DNA from: Thiodiazotropha sp040507005
GTDB lineage: Bacteria; Pseudomonadota; Gammaproteobacteria; Chromatiales; Chromatiaceae
DNA: 64,000 nt
NCBI GenBank assembly: GCA_040507005.1
Contig: JBEVVS010000114.1
Location: 1 to 64,000 of the forward strand
Direction: 5' to 3'
In this document: positions 1 to 7,770 of the stretch, in pieces
Layout: the number at the start of each line of letters is the position of its first letter
Numbering within the stretch: position 1 is the first letter of the stretch
Notes under the pieces: model-generated
Seen by the model: only the letters and a program-made list of their open reading frames with translations
Told to the model about the DNA's origin: nothing
Database searches by the model: none
Program-made: the position numbers and the translations under genes

Positions 1-208
1 GCATCTCTTTGGCGGCAACGATGCGCGAGTGTCTGGGGAATTTGCTGCCCAGTCTATGACCGCTGAGATGACTCAGGCGCGAACAGAGATACATGGGGTA
101 GTACCAGGGGTCGCGCCAGCGCAGGGATTGTAATGCGGCGCGTACGCTGGTGCCGCCGGTTTTGGCGATATGTACGAATAGGAAGTTGTATTTTACTGAC
201 AGCAGCAT
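1..208 (-). CDS. Sulfotransferase-family protein, N-terminal part (cut by window edge)
   Basis: The first 69 codons of a gene run off the left edge. It starts at an ATG at 208-206 on the minus strand. Residues 11-18 read FVHIAKTG, followed by GTS. This is the 5'-phosphosulfate-binding loop of PAPS-dependent carbohydrate sulfotransferases (Sulfotransfer_2 type), with the conserved lysine in KTGGTS. By family, the enzyme would move sulfate from PAPS to a sugar hydroxyl. It lies downstream of a glycosyltransferase on the same strand, so sulfation of a surface glycan is a reasonable inference. The catalytic core and the 3'-phosphate-binding motif are outside the window, so the exact class is open. 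Confidence 0.72.
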   Translation of the reverse strand, partial: MLLSVKYNFLFVHIAKTGGTSVRAALQSLRWRDPWYYPMYLCSRLSHLSGHRLGSKFPRHSRIVAAKEM

Positions 209-281
209 CGGTATGGCTCTTAGTAATAACAGACACTAGCTAGTGTATCTGTATAGAAACATTGTGTATTTTCTTACCCCC

Positions 282-413
282 GGCGCCTGGCGGTTGTCTT
301 TCTCCGACGCCCCGACAGCACTTCCGTGCGCCCGAAGGAAGTGCCCTTGGGGTATGCTGACGGGGCTTACGCGGCATCCCTGCCGCTACTACGAAAGACA
401 ACCGCCAGTCGCC
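282..413. repeat. 132-nt nested imperfect palindrome
   Basis: The outer arms 282-302 and 393-413 are 21 bp each and complementary with one mismatch. A second pair, 309-320 with 355-366, matches at 11 of 12 positions. A third, partly competing pair is 318-325 with 337-344. It lies between the glycosyltransferase ending at 423 and the sulfotransferase starting at 208, both minus strand. It has no T-run on either side, so it is not a normal intrinsic terminator. It could be a structured leader, a MITE/REP-like unit or a recombination substrate. No second copy was noticed in the window. Confidence 0.6.
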
Positions 414-422
414 TACCAGCGT

Positions 423-1565
423 TCATAGATCTTCTTTGTAAACACTGGTTAGTCCCATGACGTCAAGGTAATGGGCGGCGCTCTGTTGCGCATTGTATTC
501 CCCAACCGATTCACGCAGAAGGGCCGGGTCCGGCGGCTCTTCAAGCATCCGCTGCATCGCCTTGGCGAGCGCCTGCCAGTTGCCCATCGGCACCAGCGGC
601 GCTATGCGTCCCCCGTCGAGGAGTTCGCTCGGTCCGCTGGGACAGTCGGTGGAGACCACCGGGGTGCCCAGGGCCATCGCCTCGGTGAGGGCGTTGGGGG
701 AGCCCTCCCAGCGGGAGGAGAGTACGAACAGATCCGCCCGTTTCATATAGGCATAGGGATTGGGGGTGAAGCCGGGAAGCGCCAGTGCCTCCGAGATGCC
801 CAGCTCTTTGCTCATGGCTTGCAGCTTCTCCCGCTGGCGGCCGTCACCGAGGATGATGAGCCGGCAGGGCATGCGCGCACGCAACTCGGCGAAGGCCCGC
901 AACAGGGTGGGGAAGTCCTTCTGTAGCGTGAGCCGCCCGACGCCGAGAATCACCGGTATCTCCCCATCGCCCAGCCAGGGATGGGGCGAAGGGGCATCCG
1001 CCGCCTCCAGCAACTGGGGTGTTACCACCGGATTGCGCACCACCACAACCTTCTCCAGGGCAACCCCTGAGACCGCCAAGGTGTCCTCCCTGACCCCCTC
1101 CGATACCGCAATGATGCGATCGATACGGGGATAGAGCAGGCGGATCGGCAGACGCCGTATGAACAGCCGCCAGGGGGATTTGTGGGCAAAGGCCGCGGTG
1201 AGGTTGGTGCCCAGGCGCAACACCAGCCGCGTATCTGATGCTGCGGCCAGGATCCGGGCGATGACCGCGATGCGCCCCGCCCTGTCCTTGGCTGCAAGCA
1301 GGCAAGGTGGTTGGGTCTGTTTCAGGTAGCGGACGAGGGGCAGCAGGCTGGTCAGGGTGTGGCGACTGCCGAGGTCGATGGGATTGACTGCCGGGTGGAT
1401 CTCATCAAGGTGTCTGCTGCGGGTTTTTATCAACAGCAAATCGATACGCAATCCACGCTCGGCCATGGCATTTACCAGGTTCAGCACCATGCGCTCCACG
1501 CCGCCTTCGCCGGAGAATGACGCCAGGATCGAAAGGTCCGGCTGTCTCTCAGTCCCTGCGCTCAT
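423..1565 (-). CDS. Glycosyltransferase family 4
   Basis: This is a 380-residue GT-B glycosyltransferase. The N-terminal acceptor half carries the loop GEGGVERMVLNL typical of GT4 enzymes, and the C-terminal half has the donor-site motif around WEGSPNALTEAMALG with the two glutamates of EX7E. It would transfer a sugar from an activated donor to a growing lipid-linked or LPS core glycan on the cytoplasmic side. Its start overlaps the end of the O-antigen ligase gene by 17 bp, so the two are probably translated together. The donor sugar and linkage cannot be read from sequence. The length is normal for the family. Confidence 0.9.
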   Translation of the reverse strand: MSAGTERQPDLSILASFSGEGGVERMVLNLVNAMAERGLRIDLLLIKTRSRHLDEIHPAVNPIDLGSRHTLTSLLPLVRYLKQTQPPCLLAAKDRAGRIAVIARILAAASDTRLVLRLGTNLTAAFAHKSPWRLFIRRLPIRLLYPRIDRIIAVSEGVREDTLAVSGVALEKVVVVRNPVVTPQLLEAADAPSPHPWLGDGEIPVILGVGRLTLQKDFPTLLRAFAELRARMPCRLIILGDGRQREKLQAMSKELGISEALALPGFTPNPYAYMKRADLFVLSSRWEGSPNALTEAMALGTPVVSTDCPSGPSELLDGGRIAPLVPMGNWQALAKAMQRMLEEPPDPALLRESVGEYNAQQSAAHYLDVMGLTSVYKEDL

Positions 1566-2913
1566 GATTTGACCGCCGTGTAGATGATAGGTGGGTCATT
1601 CCAAACGCAAGTGTGGCGCCGGCAATGATCAGCCAGTAGAAACGCCAATTCCAATGCAGGTGTCTGAAGTCTGTAAGGCTGTAGATGGCAATCAGGGTGA
1701 AATTACTCATCAAAAAGGCGAGAAAATAGACCGAGAGCTTTTTTCGTCGGTAACTCTCCATCAATTTGGAGATCATCACACCACTGATCAGGGCGACCAG
1801 CACGATGCCAAACATGCCTAATTGGAACACCACTTCCAGGTAGGCATTGTGCAGGTGATCGAAACTGGAACCGGGGGGGTCTTGCAGGTTGATATCGTTT
1901 TCCGCCTCAACCAAGGCATGGGTGGTACCGGGGCCCCAACCGAAAAAGGGCCTCTCCAGCCATTTTCGCAAACCAAACTGCCACAGGTGCAGGCGATAGG
2001 ATGAAGAGCCCAAGGGCGCCTTGTCGAGTCCTTCGTTGACGATGGTGCTCCACTCAGTGCTTTCGCTGGAGATGCGTTGACTGATGGTATTCCAGTTCAT
2101 GGCGAGAATCATAGCCATCAGCAGCATCAGGCCTAACAGAGGATAGCGAAACCGGATTGGATTCTGCTGTCGCGGCGGAGCGGCGTAGCGCAAGGTCAGG
2201 AAGAGCATCGGCAGGGCAAACAGAATAGCCAGCCAGACCCCCCGGGACTGGCTGATGATAAGGCCCTGGGTAAAAAAGAGCATTCCAAGCAGGATCAGAC
2301 CCAGGTTCAATGTCAGATTGCTTCTGCTGATGCTGTGTTTGGCATCGAGCCAGTACATGCCCAGGGCGGTTAAGCCGAGTATGGCCGCTGCACAGTCGAA
2401 GCCCAAAATGATGGGCTTGCCGAAATGCAGCCCGGAGCGCACCCCTTGCAAGGCATGGGACAGGGTCTCGCTATCCAGTGCGGTGAGCATTCCAAGGGCA
2501 AATCCGCTGAACATCAGGGTAATGCTTATCTTGATTCGATGCACCGACTGGCTTAACCACCAGGCTGGAATAAAAAACAGAAACAACTGCACCCAATCCC
2601 TGGTCTGATTTATCTGGGTCTCCTGCTCGGCGGTGATTTCGCCAATGGACCAGAATGCACGCAGCAGAATATAGACAATGATCAGGAGACTGAGCCAGGT
2701 GACGGATTGAGAAAACAGTTTTCTCAACGCCTGTCTGGATAACATCAGTCCCAAAATCATCAGCCCCAGCCCAAGGTTAGCGCCTGCAATACTCAACAGG
2801 GAAAAGAACGAGAATAGATAGAGGCCGATCAGACCGGTCCAGTTACCTATCTTTTCAAGCTGCGTCGCAGATGCGTGTATCGGCGTAAGGCTGGCCCGAA
2901 ATGTCTCCAACAT
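1549..2913 (-). CDS. O-antigen ligase / Wzy-type membrane polymerase
   Basis: This is a 454-residue polytopic inner-membrane protein with about ten to twelve hydrophobic segments. A large periplasmic loop near residues 310-365 contains WGPGTTHAL and then FDHLHNAYLEVVFQLG, the conserved region of the Wzy_C/O-antigen ligase family. By family it joins polysaccharide from undecaprenyl pyrophosphate to lipid A-core (WaaL), or polymerises repeat units (Wzy); sequence alone does not separate these. The setting among core glycosyltransferases, lpxL, hldE and waaA favours the ligase role. It lies between two glycosyltransferases on the same strand, 30 bp after the upstream one. Confidence 0.85.
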   Translation of the reverse strand: MLETFRASLTPIHASATQLEKIGNWTGLIGLYLFSFFSLLSIAGANLGLGLMILGLMLSRQALRKLFSQSVTWLSLLIIVYILLRAFWSIGEITAEQETQINQTRDWVQLFLFFIPAWWLSQSVHRIKISITLMFSGFALGMLTALDSETLSHALQGVRSGLHFGKPIILGFDCAAAILGLTALGMYWLDAKHSISRSNLTLNLGLILLGMLFFTQGLIISQSRGVWLAILFALPMLFLTLRYAAPPRQQNPIRFRYPLLGLMLLMAMILAMNWNTISQRISSESTEWSTIVNEGLDKAPLGSSSYRLHLWQFGLRKWLERPFFGWGPGTTHALVEAENDINLQDPPGSSFDHLHNAYLEVVFQLGMFGIVLVALISGVMISKLMESYRRKKLSVYFLAFLMSNFTLIAIYSLTDFRHLHWNWRFYWLIIAGATLAFGMTHLSSTRRSNHERRD

Positions 2914-2943
2914 AAGCTATGGTGTTTCCTGTTTATCGAAGGC

Positions 2944-4032
2944 CTAGTTTCTCAGACCGATTGCCCGAGCAATGCCGTCCGCTCTGTTGGGCCAACTGTA
3001 GGCATTGGCGTCCTGCCGTGCCTGCTGCGCAAGTTTACCTGCCAGTTGGGGATTGTGCATAAGAGTTTTTACCGCCCTTTCCCATGCGCCTGGATTTGCC
3101 GAGTCTACCAACAGGGCATTCTGACCATGCCGTAAAATCTCTCTGAGTGGTGGTATGTCACTGGCGATAATTGCTCTTCCTGCGGCCATGGCCTCGAACA
3201 GCTTCATGGGGCTGATTGCATCGGCATGGGTCAGTGTCTGCTGGTAGGGCAGCAGCACCAGTTCACTCTTGGCATAGAGTGAGGCTACCTGCCGATGGGG
3301 AACGGCTGGCTGGTGGTGCAGATTGGGCATCTCCTCTAATCGGTCATCGCAATCACCCACCAGACGCACCTCGCTATCCCCCTTCTCTGCCAAATGGGTG
3401 AAGATCTGCAGGCCCCGGTCATTGCTGATTCTGCCGAGATAGATAATCCTGGGCCTGGCGAGTCGTTCCGGCTCAAGGGCGGGAAGGGTGTTGAAACGAC
3501 TCAAATCGACACCGGACGGGCTGACATGGATGCGGCTTTCGTCTGCACCTGCTGAAACCAAGGCCGCCGCCGCACTCTGGCTGATCGGTATCAGGTAACC
3601 GATCAGGCCCTGGCGGTGGTACTCGATGATCGTCTCCAGCACACCCTTGTTATGCATCGGTTGCAGGGTATGCACTTCGAAGTGGTGCTGTAGCCCTTGC
3701 GCAGCCAATCCAAGGCTAAGTTCCGGTGCCCGTACGTAGATGGCTCGAGCCCTGCTCAACAGGGGTTTGTAGAAGCGCGGAAACAGGGATGCGGGCCATC
3801 GGCGGTGCAGCAGTTGTGCCCCGCGAATATCCGGTGTCTGCGCAATCCCCATCTCCTGGCAGCGTTGTTGTGGGGTGACTGTATTGTGCCAGGGGGGTAG
3901 ATAGAGCCGGGTCTTTACCCCGATTTCACTCAGGGCGGCGACTGTATGCAGGGTCTGGATCAAATTGGCGCGGTTGCGGTGCAACCGGCTTCGACCCAGA
4001 TAGATCAGCTCGGGATTGTCGACTTTCTGCAT
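2944..4032 (-). CDS. Glycosyltransferase family 4
   Basis: This is a 362-residue GT-B glycosyltransferase. The C-terminal donor domain has ARPRIIYLGRISNDRG at about residue 200 and then SPMKLFEAMAAGRAIIASD, a common GT4 variant of the nucleotide-sugar site. The start ATG at 4032 is the first gene of a minus-strand arm (2944-423) that diverges from the GT9 gene. The first 30 residues include LIYLGRSRLHRNRANL, near the acceptor loop. It probably builds the LPS core or a surface glycan, but substrate is unknown. A 126-183 bp gap separates it from the divergent gene and should hold both promoters. Confidence 0.88.
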   Translation of the reverse strand: MQKVDNPELIYLGRSRLHRNRANLIQTLHTVAALSEIGVKTRLYLPPWHNTVTPQQRCQEMGIAQTPDIRGAQLLHRRWPASLFPRFYKPLLSRARAIYVRAPELSLGLAAQGLQHHFEVHTLQPMHNKGVLETIIEYHRQGLIGYLIPISQSAAAALVSAGADESRIHVSPSGVDLSRFNTLPALEPERLARPRIIYLGRISNDRGLQIFTHLAEKGDSEVRLVGDCDDRLEEMPNLHHQPAVPHRQVASLYAKSELVLLPYQQTLTHADAISPMKLFEAMAAGRAIIASDIPPLREILRHGQNALLVDSANPGAWERAVKTLMHNPQLAGKLAQQARQDANAYSWPNRADGIARAIGLRN

Positions 4033-4215
4033 ATTTGAAATTTATATAAACCCAGCGAGCCACGCCTTGATCAAGGGTATTTTCGATGCCCGGAACCTAA
4101 CCTGTCTGGTTGCCGGGTCAATTGATAACGGCTAACGCTAACATATTCGTCAGCCAGCTTGTACTATAGGCGGAGTTTAGTCAGCAGGAATTACGCTTCC
4201 TCCACCCTGAATATC

Positions 4216-5283
4216 GTGAAATTGTCTGAGCTTGAGAATCCATCCATCTTAATCGTTCGCCTCAGTGCTATCGGCGACATCATTTTTGCCACGCCCTTGA
4301 TAGATGCCATCCGGCAGCGCTACCCAGGTGCGCACATCAGCTGGCTGGTGCAAGCAGAATCGAAACCCCTGTTGCAGTACCACCCCGAGTTGGATCGGGT
4401 GATCGTTTGGCCGAGACAGGAGTGGGAGATGTATTGGAAACAGCGTCGCTGGCTGCACCTGTGGCGGGCGATCCGGCAATTCAGGGGTGAATTGAGGGCG
4501 TCTCGATTCGATATTGCCTTGGATGTTCAAAGTCTGATGAAAAGCGGTTTTCTGGCCTGGCTATCCGGAGCAAAACGCCGTATCGGGCTGGGTTCCAGGG
4601 AGGGCAGTCAATGGTTGATGAACCAGGTCATCCCCAAGGGTGGAGAGCCATCACGTATCGCATCCGAGTATCGTTATTTTGCCCAGCAGCTGGAACTCCC
4701 GGTGAACGATTTTGAGATGCATGTGGGCTTGAGTGAATCGGATAATTCGCTGGCGGATGCATGGGTTGCTGCAAAAGGGATTGAGCAGGGCTTTATTGTG
4801 ATCTGTCCTTTCACCACCCGGCCGCAAAAGCACTGGTTCAACAGTTCCTGGAAAACCTTACTGGCCGCCATCGAGACCCACTGGCAGTTGCCGGTGGTGA
4901 TGCTGGGTGGACCTGGTGACAGATCATCATCAACCGCCATAGACCAGGGACAGGCGGGCTTGATCAGTATGGTGGGGGAGACATCACTGGGCCAGGCCGC
5001 GGCCCTGATCAAACGGGCCAGACTGATCATCGGTGTGGATACCGGTTTGACCCATATGGGGATAGCGATGAATCGTCCTACTCTCTGCCTGTTCGGCTCA
5101 ACCCGCCCCTACCTCGATACCGCCCATGAGAATGCTGAGGTGATCTATCATCCACGCAGCTGCTCACCCTGCAAACGTAAACCCACCTGTAATGGATCAT
5201 TCGACTGTATGCGGGATATTTCGGTAACTGAGGTGATGCAACGGGCCTCCCGCTTGAGCGGACTCGAATTGGGGGTGATGTGA
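4216..5283 (+). CDS. Glycosyltransferase family 9 (LPS heptosyltransferase-like)
   Basis: The protein is about 355 residues and belongs to family GT9, which transfers L-glycero-D-manno-heptose from ADP-heptose to Kdo or to the first heptose of the LPS inner core. SILIVRLSAIGDIIFATP near the N-terminus is the WaaC/WaaF acceptor motif, and the donor site includes VMLGGPGD and GVDTGLTHMGIAM. A GTG start at 4216 puts the conserved strand at residue 10. An upstream TTG at 4159 would add 19 residues and is less likely, but neither start has a strong ribosome site. It is the first gene of the plus-strand arm and overlaps the next start. Similarity is closest to WaaC, but the exact step is not proven. 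Confidence 0.85.
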   Translation: MKLSELENPSILIVRLSAIGDIIFATPLIDAIRQRYPGAHISWLVQAESKPLLQYHPELDRVIVWPRQEWEMYWKQRRWLHLWRAIRQFRGELRASRFDIALDVQSLMKSGFLAWLSGAKRRIGLGSREGSQWLMNQVIPKGGEPSRIASEYRYFAQQLELPVNDFEMHVGLSESDNSLADAWVAAKGIEQGFIVICPFTTRPQKHWFNSSWKTLLAAIETHWQLPVVMLGGPGDRSSSTAIDQGQAGLISMVGETSLGQAAALIKRARLIIGVDTGLTHMGIAMNRPTLCLFGSTRPYLDTAHENAEVIYHPRSCSPCKRKPTCNGSFDCMRDISVTEVMQRASRLSGLELGVM

Positions 5284-6380
5284 GGATTCTGCATCTGGAA
5301 GCGGGTAAGCATCTCTACGGTGGCGCCAAGCAGGTGGTCTATCTGCTGTCGGGGTTGCAGCAACAGGGTGTGGACTCATGCTTGGTATGCCCCCCTGGCA
5401 GTGGGGTGGCAAAGGCGGTGCATGAGATAGGCGGGGCTGTGGAAGAGATACCCATGGGTGGGGATCACGATTTGGGTCTGATTTTTCGGCTGCGGGGGGT
5501 CATTCGACGCTATCGTCCCGATCTGGTGCATATCCATAGCCGACGGGGAGCCGATATTCTGGGTGGCATCGCAGCGCGTCTGTCAGGGGTCAAGTCGGTG
5601 CTCTCGCGGCGGGTGGATAATCCTGAACACCCGTGGTTGGTAGCGTCGAAGTATCGACTCTATGACCGCGTGATCGCCATATCCCAAGGTATAGCCGATA
5701 TCCTGATTCAAGAGGGCATGCCGGCGCAAAAGCTGGTTTGCGTGCGCAGCGCCGTTGACGTGGATCTCTATCAGCAGCCTTGTGACAGAGCCAGGCTCCG
5801 GGAGCTGTTCGGGCTGAGGGAGGATGCCTTGGTGATGGGTGTGGTGGCGCAACTGATACCACGCAAGGGCCATCGCTATCTATTGCAGGCAATGCCGAAG
5901 TTGATACAGGCATTCCCCCGGTTGCATCTGTTGCTGTTCGGCAAGGGACCGTCCCGGGAGACAATGCAGCAACAGATCGAGGCGTTGCAACTCCAGCAAC
6001 ATGTAACCCTGGCCGGATTCCGGGATGATCTGTCTCGACTCCTGCCTTGTCTCGACCTATTGGTGCATCCTGCACTGATGGAGGGGTTGGGTGTTGCGCT
6101 GTTGCAGGGGGCGAGCGCAGGCCTGCCCATCGTGGCAGTGGAGGCGGGAGGCATGCCGGAGGTGGTTGAGGATGGTGTCAACGGTCTGTTGGTGCCGCCA
6201 GGCAGCGATGAGGCCCTGGCCAATGCCATCCATCAACTATTGGCAGACGAAGCTTTGCGCCAGCGGATGGGTGAGTCCGGCAGGGAGAAGATGCGGCGTG
6301 ATTTTTCCGTGGAACAGATGGTATTGGGTAACCTGGCTGTGTACCGGGATCTGCTGGATCTGCCCGAGGCGGAAGACTAA
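5280..6380 (+). CDS. Glycosyltransferase family 4
   Basis: This is a 366-residue GT4 enzyme with the acceptor loop GGAKQVVYLLSGL and a C-terminal donor domain (VVAQLIPRKGHRYLL at about residue 185). It starts with GTG overlapping the preceding stop codon. In the EX7E motif the second glutamate is a glutamine: the segment reads MEGLGVALLQGASAG. Some active GT4 enzymes tolerate change here, but it is a departure from the usual residue that binds the donor sugar or phosphate. The position inside a tight glycosyltransferase operon implies a core or O-chain assembly step. The substrate cannot be named. Confidence 0.87.
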   Translation: MRILHLEAGKHLYGGAKQVVYLLSGLQQQGVDSCLVCPPGSGVAKAVHEIGGAVEEIPMGGDHDLGLIFRLRGVIRRYRPDLVHIHSRRGADILGGIAARLSGVKSVLSRRVDNPEHPWLVASKYRLYDRVIAISQGIADILIQEGMPAQKLVCVRSAVDVDLYQQPCDRARLRELFGLREDALVMGVVAQLIPRKGHRYLLQAMPKLIQAFPRLHLLLFGKGPSRETMQQQIEALQLQQHVTLAGFRDDLSRLLPCLDLLVHPALMEGLGVALLQGASAGLPIVAVEAGGMPEVVEDGVNGLLVPPGSDEALANAIHQLLADEALRQRMGESGREKMRRDFSVEQMVLGNLAVYRDLLDLPEAED

Positions 6381-6382
6381 GG

Positions 6383-7456
6383 ATGTCCGAGTTGCATACA
6401 CTCCAGCTCATCGGCAGTAAATCCTTCGGTGGAGCAGAGCGCTGGTTTCAGCGTTTTTCCTTGGCCCTGGCACAGATGGGGCATAAAACCGAGGTCGGGA
6501 TACGCAGTGGTTACGAACTCGATGGGGATCATTGGTCAGGCCTGCCCCGGCATGCCCTGCCGATGCGTACGGTATGGGACCCGCTTTCGCGTTTCGAAGT
6601 GAAGCGGTTGGTCAAAGGGTTACAACCGGACATCGTGCAAACCTATATGGGCCGGGCAACCCGACTGACCCATCTCTCGGCAACAGACGGTCCCGTGCAT
6701 GTGGCCCGCTTGGGCGGTTACTATAAAGTGAACGGCTATCGGCACGCCCATGCGTGGATCGGTAACACCAAAGGCATCTGCGACTATCTGTTGCAGGCGG
6801 GATTGCCCCAAGAGCGTGTCTTTCATCTCTATAATTTTGCCGATCTACCGACACCTGGTCCTCCGCCAGCGGGGTTGAAGGCGAGCCTCGGAATACCCGA
6901 GGATGCTTGGGTGTTGATGACCCCGGGCAGATTCGTACCCTTCAAGGGTCATCGATTCCTCCTGGAGGCCCTCGCCCGGCTACCGGCTGCGGTGGCGGGA
7001 CGTCCCCTATGGCAGGTGATATTGGGTGATGGGCCCCTGCGAGATACGCTGCATACTCAGGCGAAGGCGTCTGGTATTGATGAACGAATTGTCTGGGCAG
7101 GCTGGCAGCTCGATCCGGACGCCTATTATCGCCTCGCGGATCTGGTGGTATTTCCCTCCACATACGCTGAACCCTTTGGCAATGTCATCATCGAGGCCTG
7201 GGGATATGCCAAGCCTCTGGTGACTTCAGCCTCCATGGGCGCAAGGGAGGTGGTTCGGCATCAACAGGATGGGCTATTGTTCGAATGTGAAAATGGCCTG
7301 GCCTTGTCCCAGGCCATCGAGCGGGCATTGAGTGACGACGGGTTGCGGCAGGGAATGGCTGAGGCCGGTCTGCAACGGGCGCAAAGAGAGTTCTCCCGGG
7401 ATGCCATCATGCAGGCCTATGTGGAGCTGTATCGATTCCTGCTGGAACATCGCTGA
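6383..7456 (+). CDS. Glycosyltransferase family 4
   Basis: This is a 357-residue GT-B glycosyltransferase. The N-terminal acceptor loop is KSFGGAERWFQRFSL, and the donor site carries TYAEPFGNVIIEAWG with an intact EX7E pair. Only two bases separate it from the previous gene, so it belongs to the same operon (GT9-GT4-GT4). It is the last plus-strand gene of this arm; two GC-rich hairpins follow. The role is inferred as sugar addition to LPS core or another surface glycan. Sugar specificity is unknown. Confidence 0.88.
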   Translation: MSELHTLQLIGSKSFGGAERWFQRFSLALAQMGHKTEVGIRSGYELDGDHWSGLPRHALPMRTVWDPLSRFEVKRLVKGLQPDIVQTYMGRATRLTHLSATDGPVHVARLGGYYKVNGYRHAHAWIGNTKGICDYLLQAGLPQERVFHLYNFADLPTPGPPPAGLKASLGIPEDAWVLMTPGRFVPFKGHRFLLEALARLPAAVAGRPLWQVILGDGPLRDTLHTQAKASGIDERIVWAGWQLDPDAYYRLADLVVFPSTYAEPFGNVIIEAWGYAKPLVTSASMGAREVVRHQQDGLLFECENGLALSQAIERALSDDGLRQGMAEAGLQRAQREFSRDAIMQAYVELYRFLLEHR

Positions 7457-7475
7457 GTGTTTCATTCTATTCACC

Positions 7476-7531
7476 GGCGCCTGAGGCGCCTACCCGTGTT
7501 GCTATGTGTTAGGGGTGGTCTATAACCACCC
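7476..7531 (+). terminator. Pair of GC-rich hairpins after the glycosyltransferase operon
   Basis: A palindrome at 7476-7490 (two GGCGCC arms, loop TGA) is followed by a second hairpin with 7-bp arms 7513-7519 and 7525-7531 and a 5-base loop. They lie just past the stop at 7456 and before the convergent small gene ending at 7580. Neither has a proper T-run, so intrinsic termination is uncertain. They may protect the mRNA end or act with Rho. Confidence 0.35.
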
Positions 7532-7579
7532 TCTAGAATCCTAATATCCCCAGGCGGTGGTTACAGATCTAAGCGCCAT

Positions 7580-7768
7580 TCAGATCAGGCGATTTTTTAT
7601 ATGCAGGGCAATCCATTTGCGGTAGTAGTTCAACAGCGGAAGCAAACCCGGCCAGAATGGCACCCCACGCCTGAGCAGCGGCAGAAAGGGTAAGGCATAG
7701 ACAAACAGTCGCGATGGACTGAGGTAACTTTTTGTGGATTCAGCCGGGTTGTGGTTGGGATTCATCAT
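7580..7768 (-). CDS. Small hydrophobic hypothetical protein (62 aa)
   Basis: A short frame begins with ATG ATG at 7768, two bases after the stop of the large GT2-HAD gene, with GAGG about 14 bases upstream. The peptide is polar for 17 residues, then hydrophobic and proline-rich (LFVYALPFLPLL, then VPFWPGLLPLL), and ends in a basic tail with KNRLI. It could be a small membrane or membrane-surface protein co-translated with the upstream gene. I do not recognise a family. The same frame is open upstream into the large gene, which weakens the case, so this call rests on position and on composition. Confidence 0.45.
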   Translation of the reverse strand: MMNPNHNPAESTKSYLSPSRLFVYALPFLPLLRRGVPFWPGLLPLLNYYRKWIALHIKNRLI

Positions 7769-7770
7769 TT

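Noticed and set aside
282..413. Reading the palindrome as an integron attC site
   Set aside because: No convincing core-site pair (GTTRRRY/RYYYAAC) at the ends and no integrase or cassette structure nearby.
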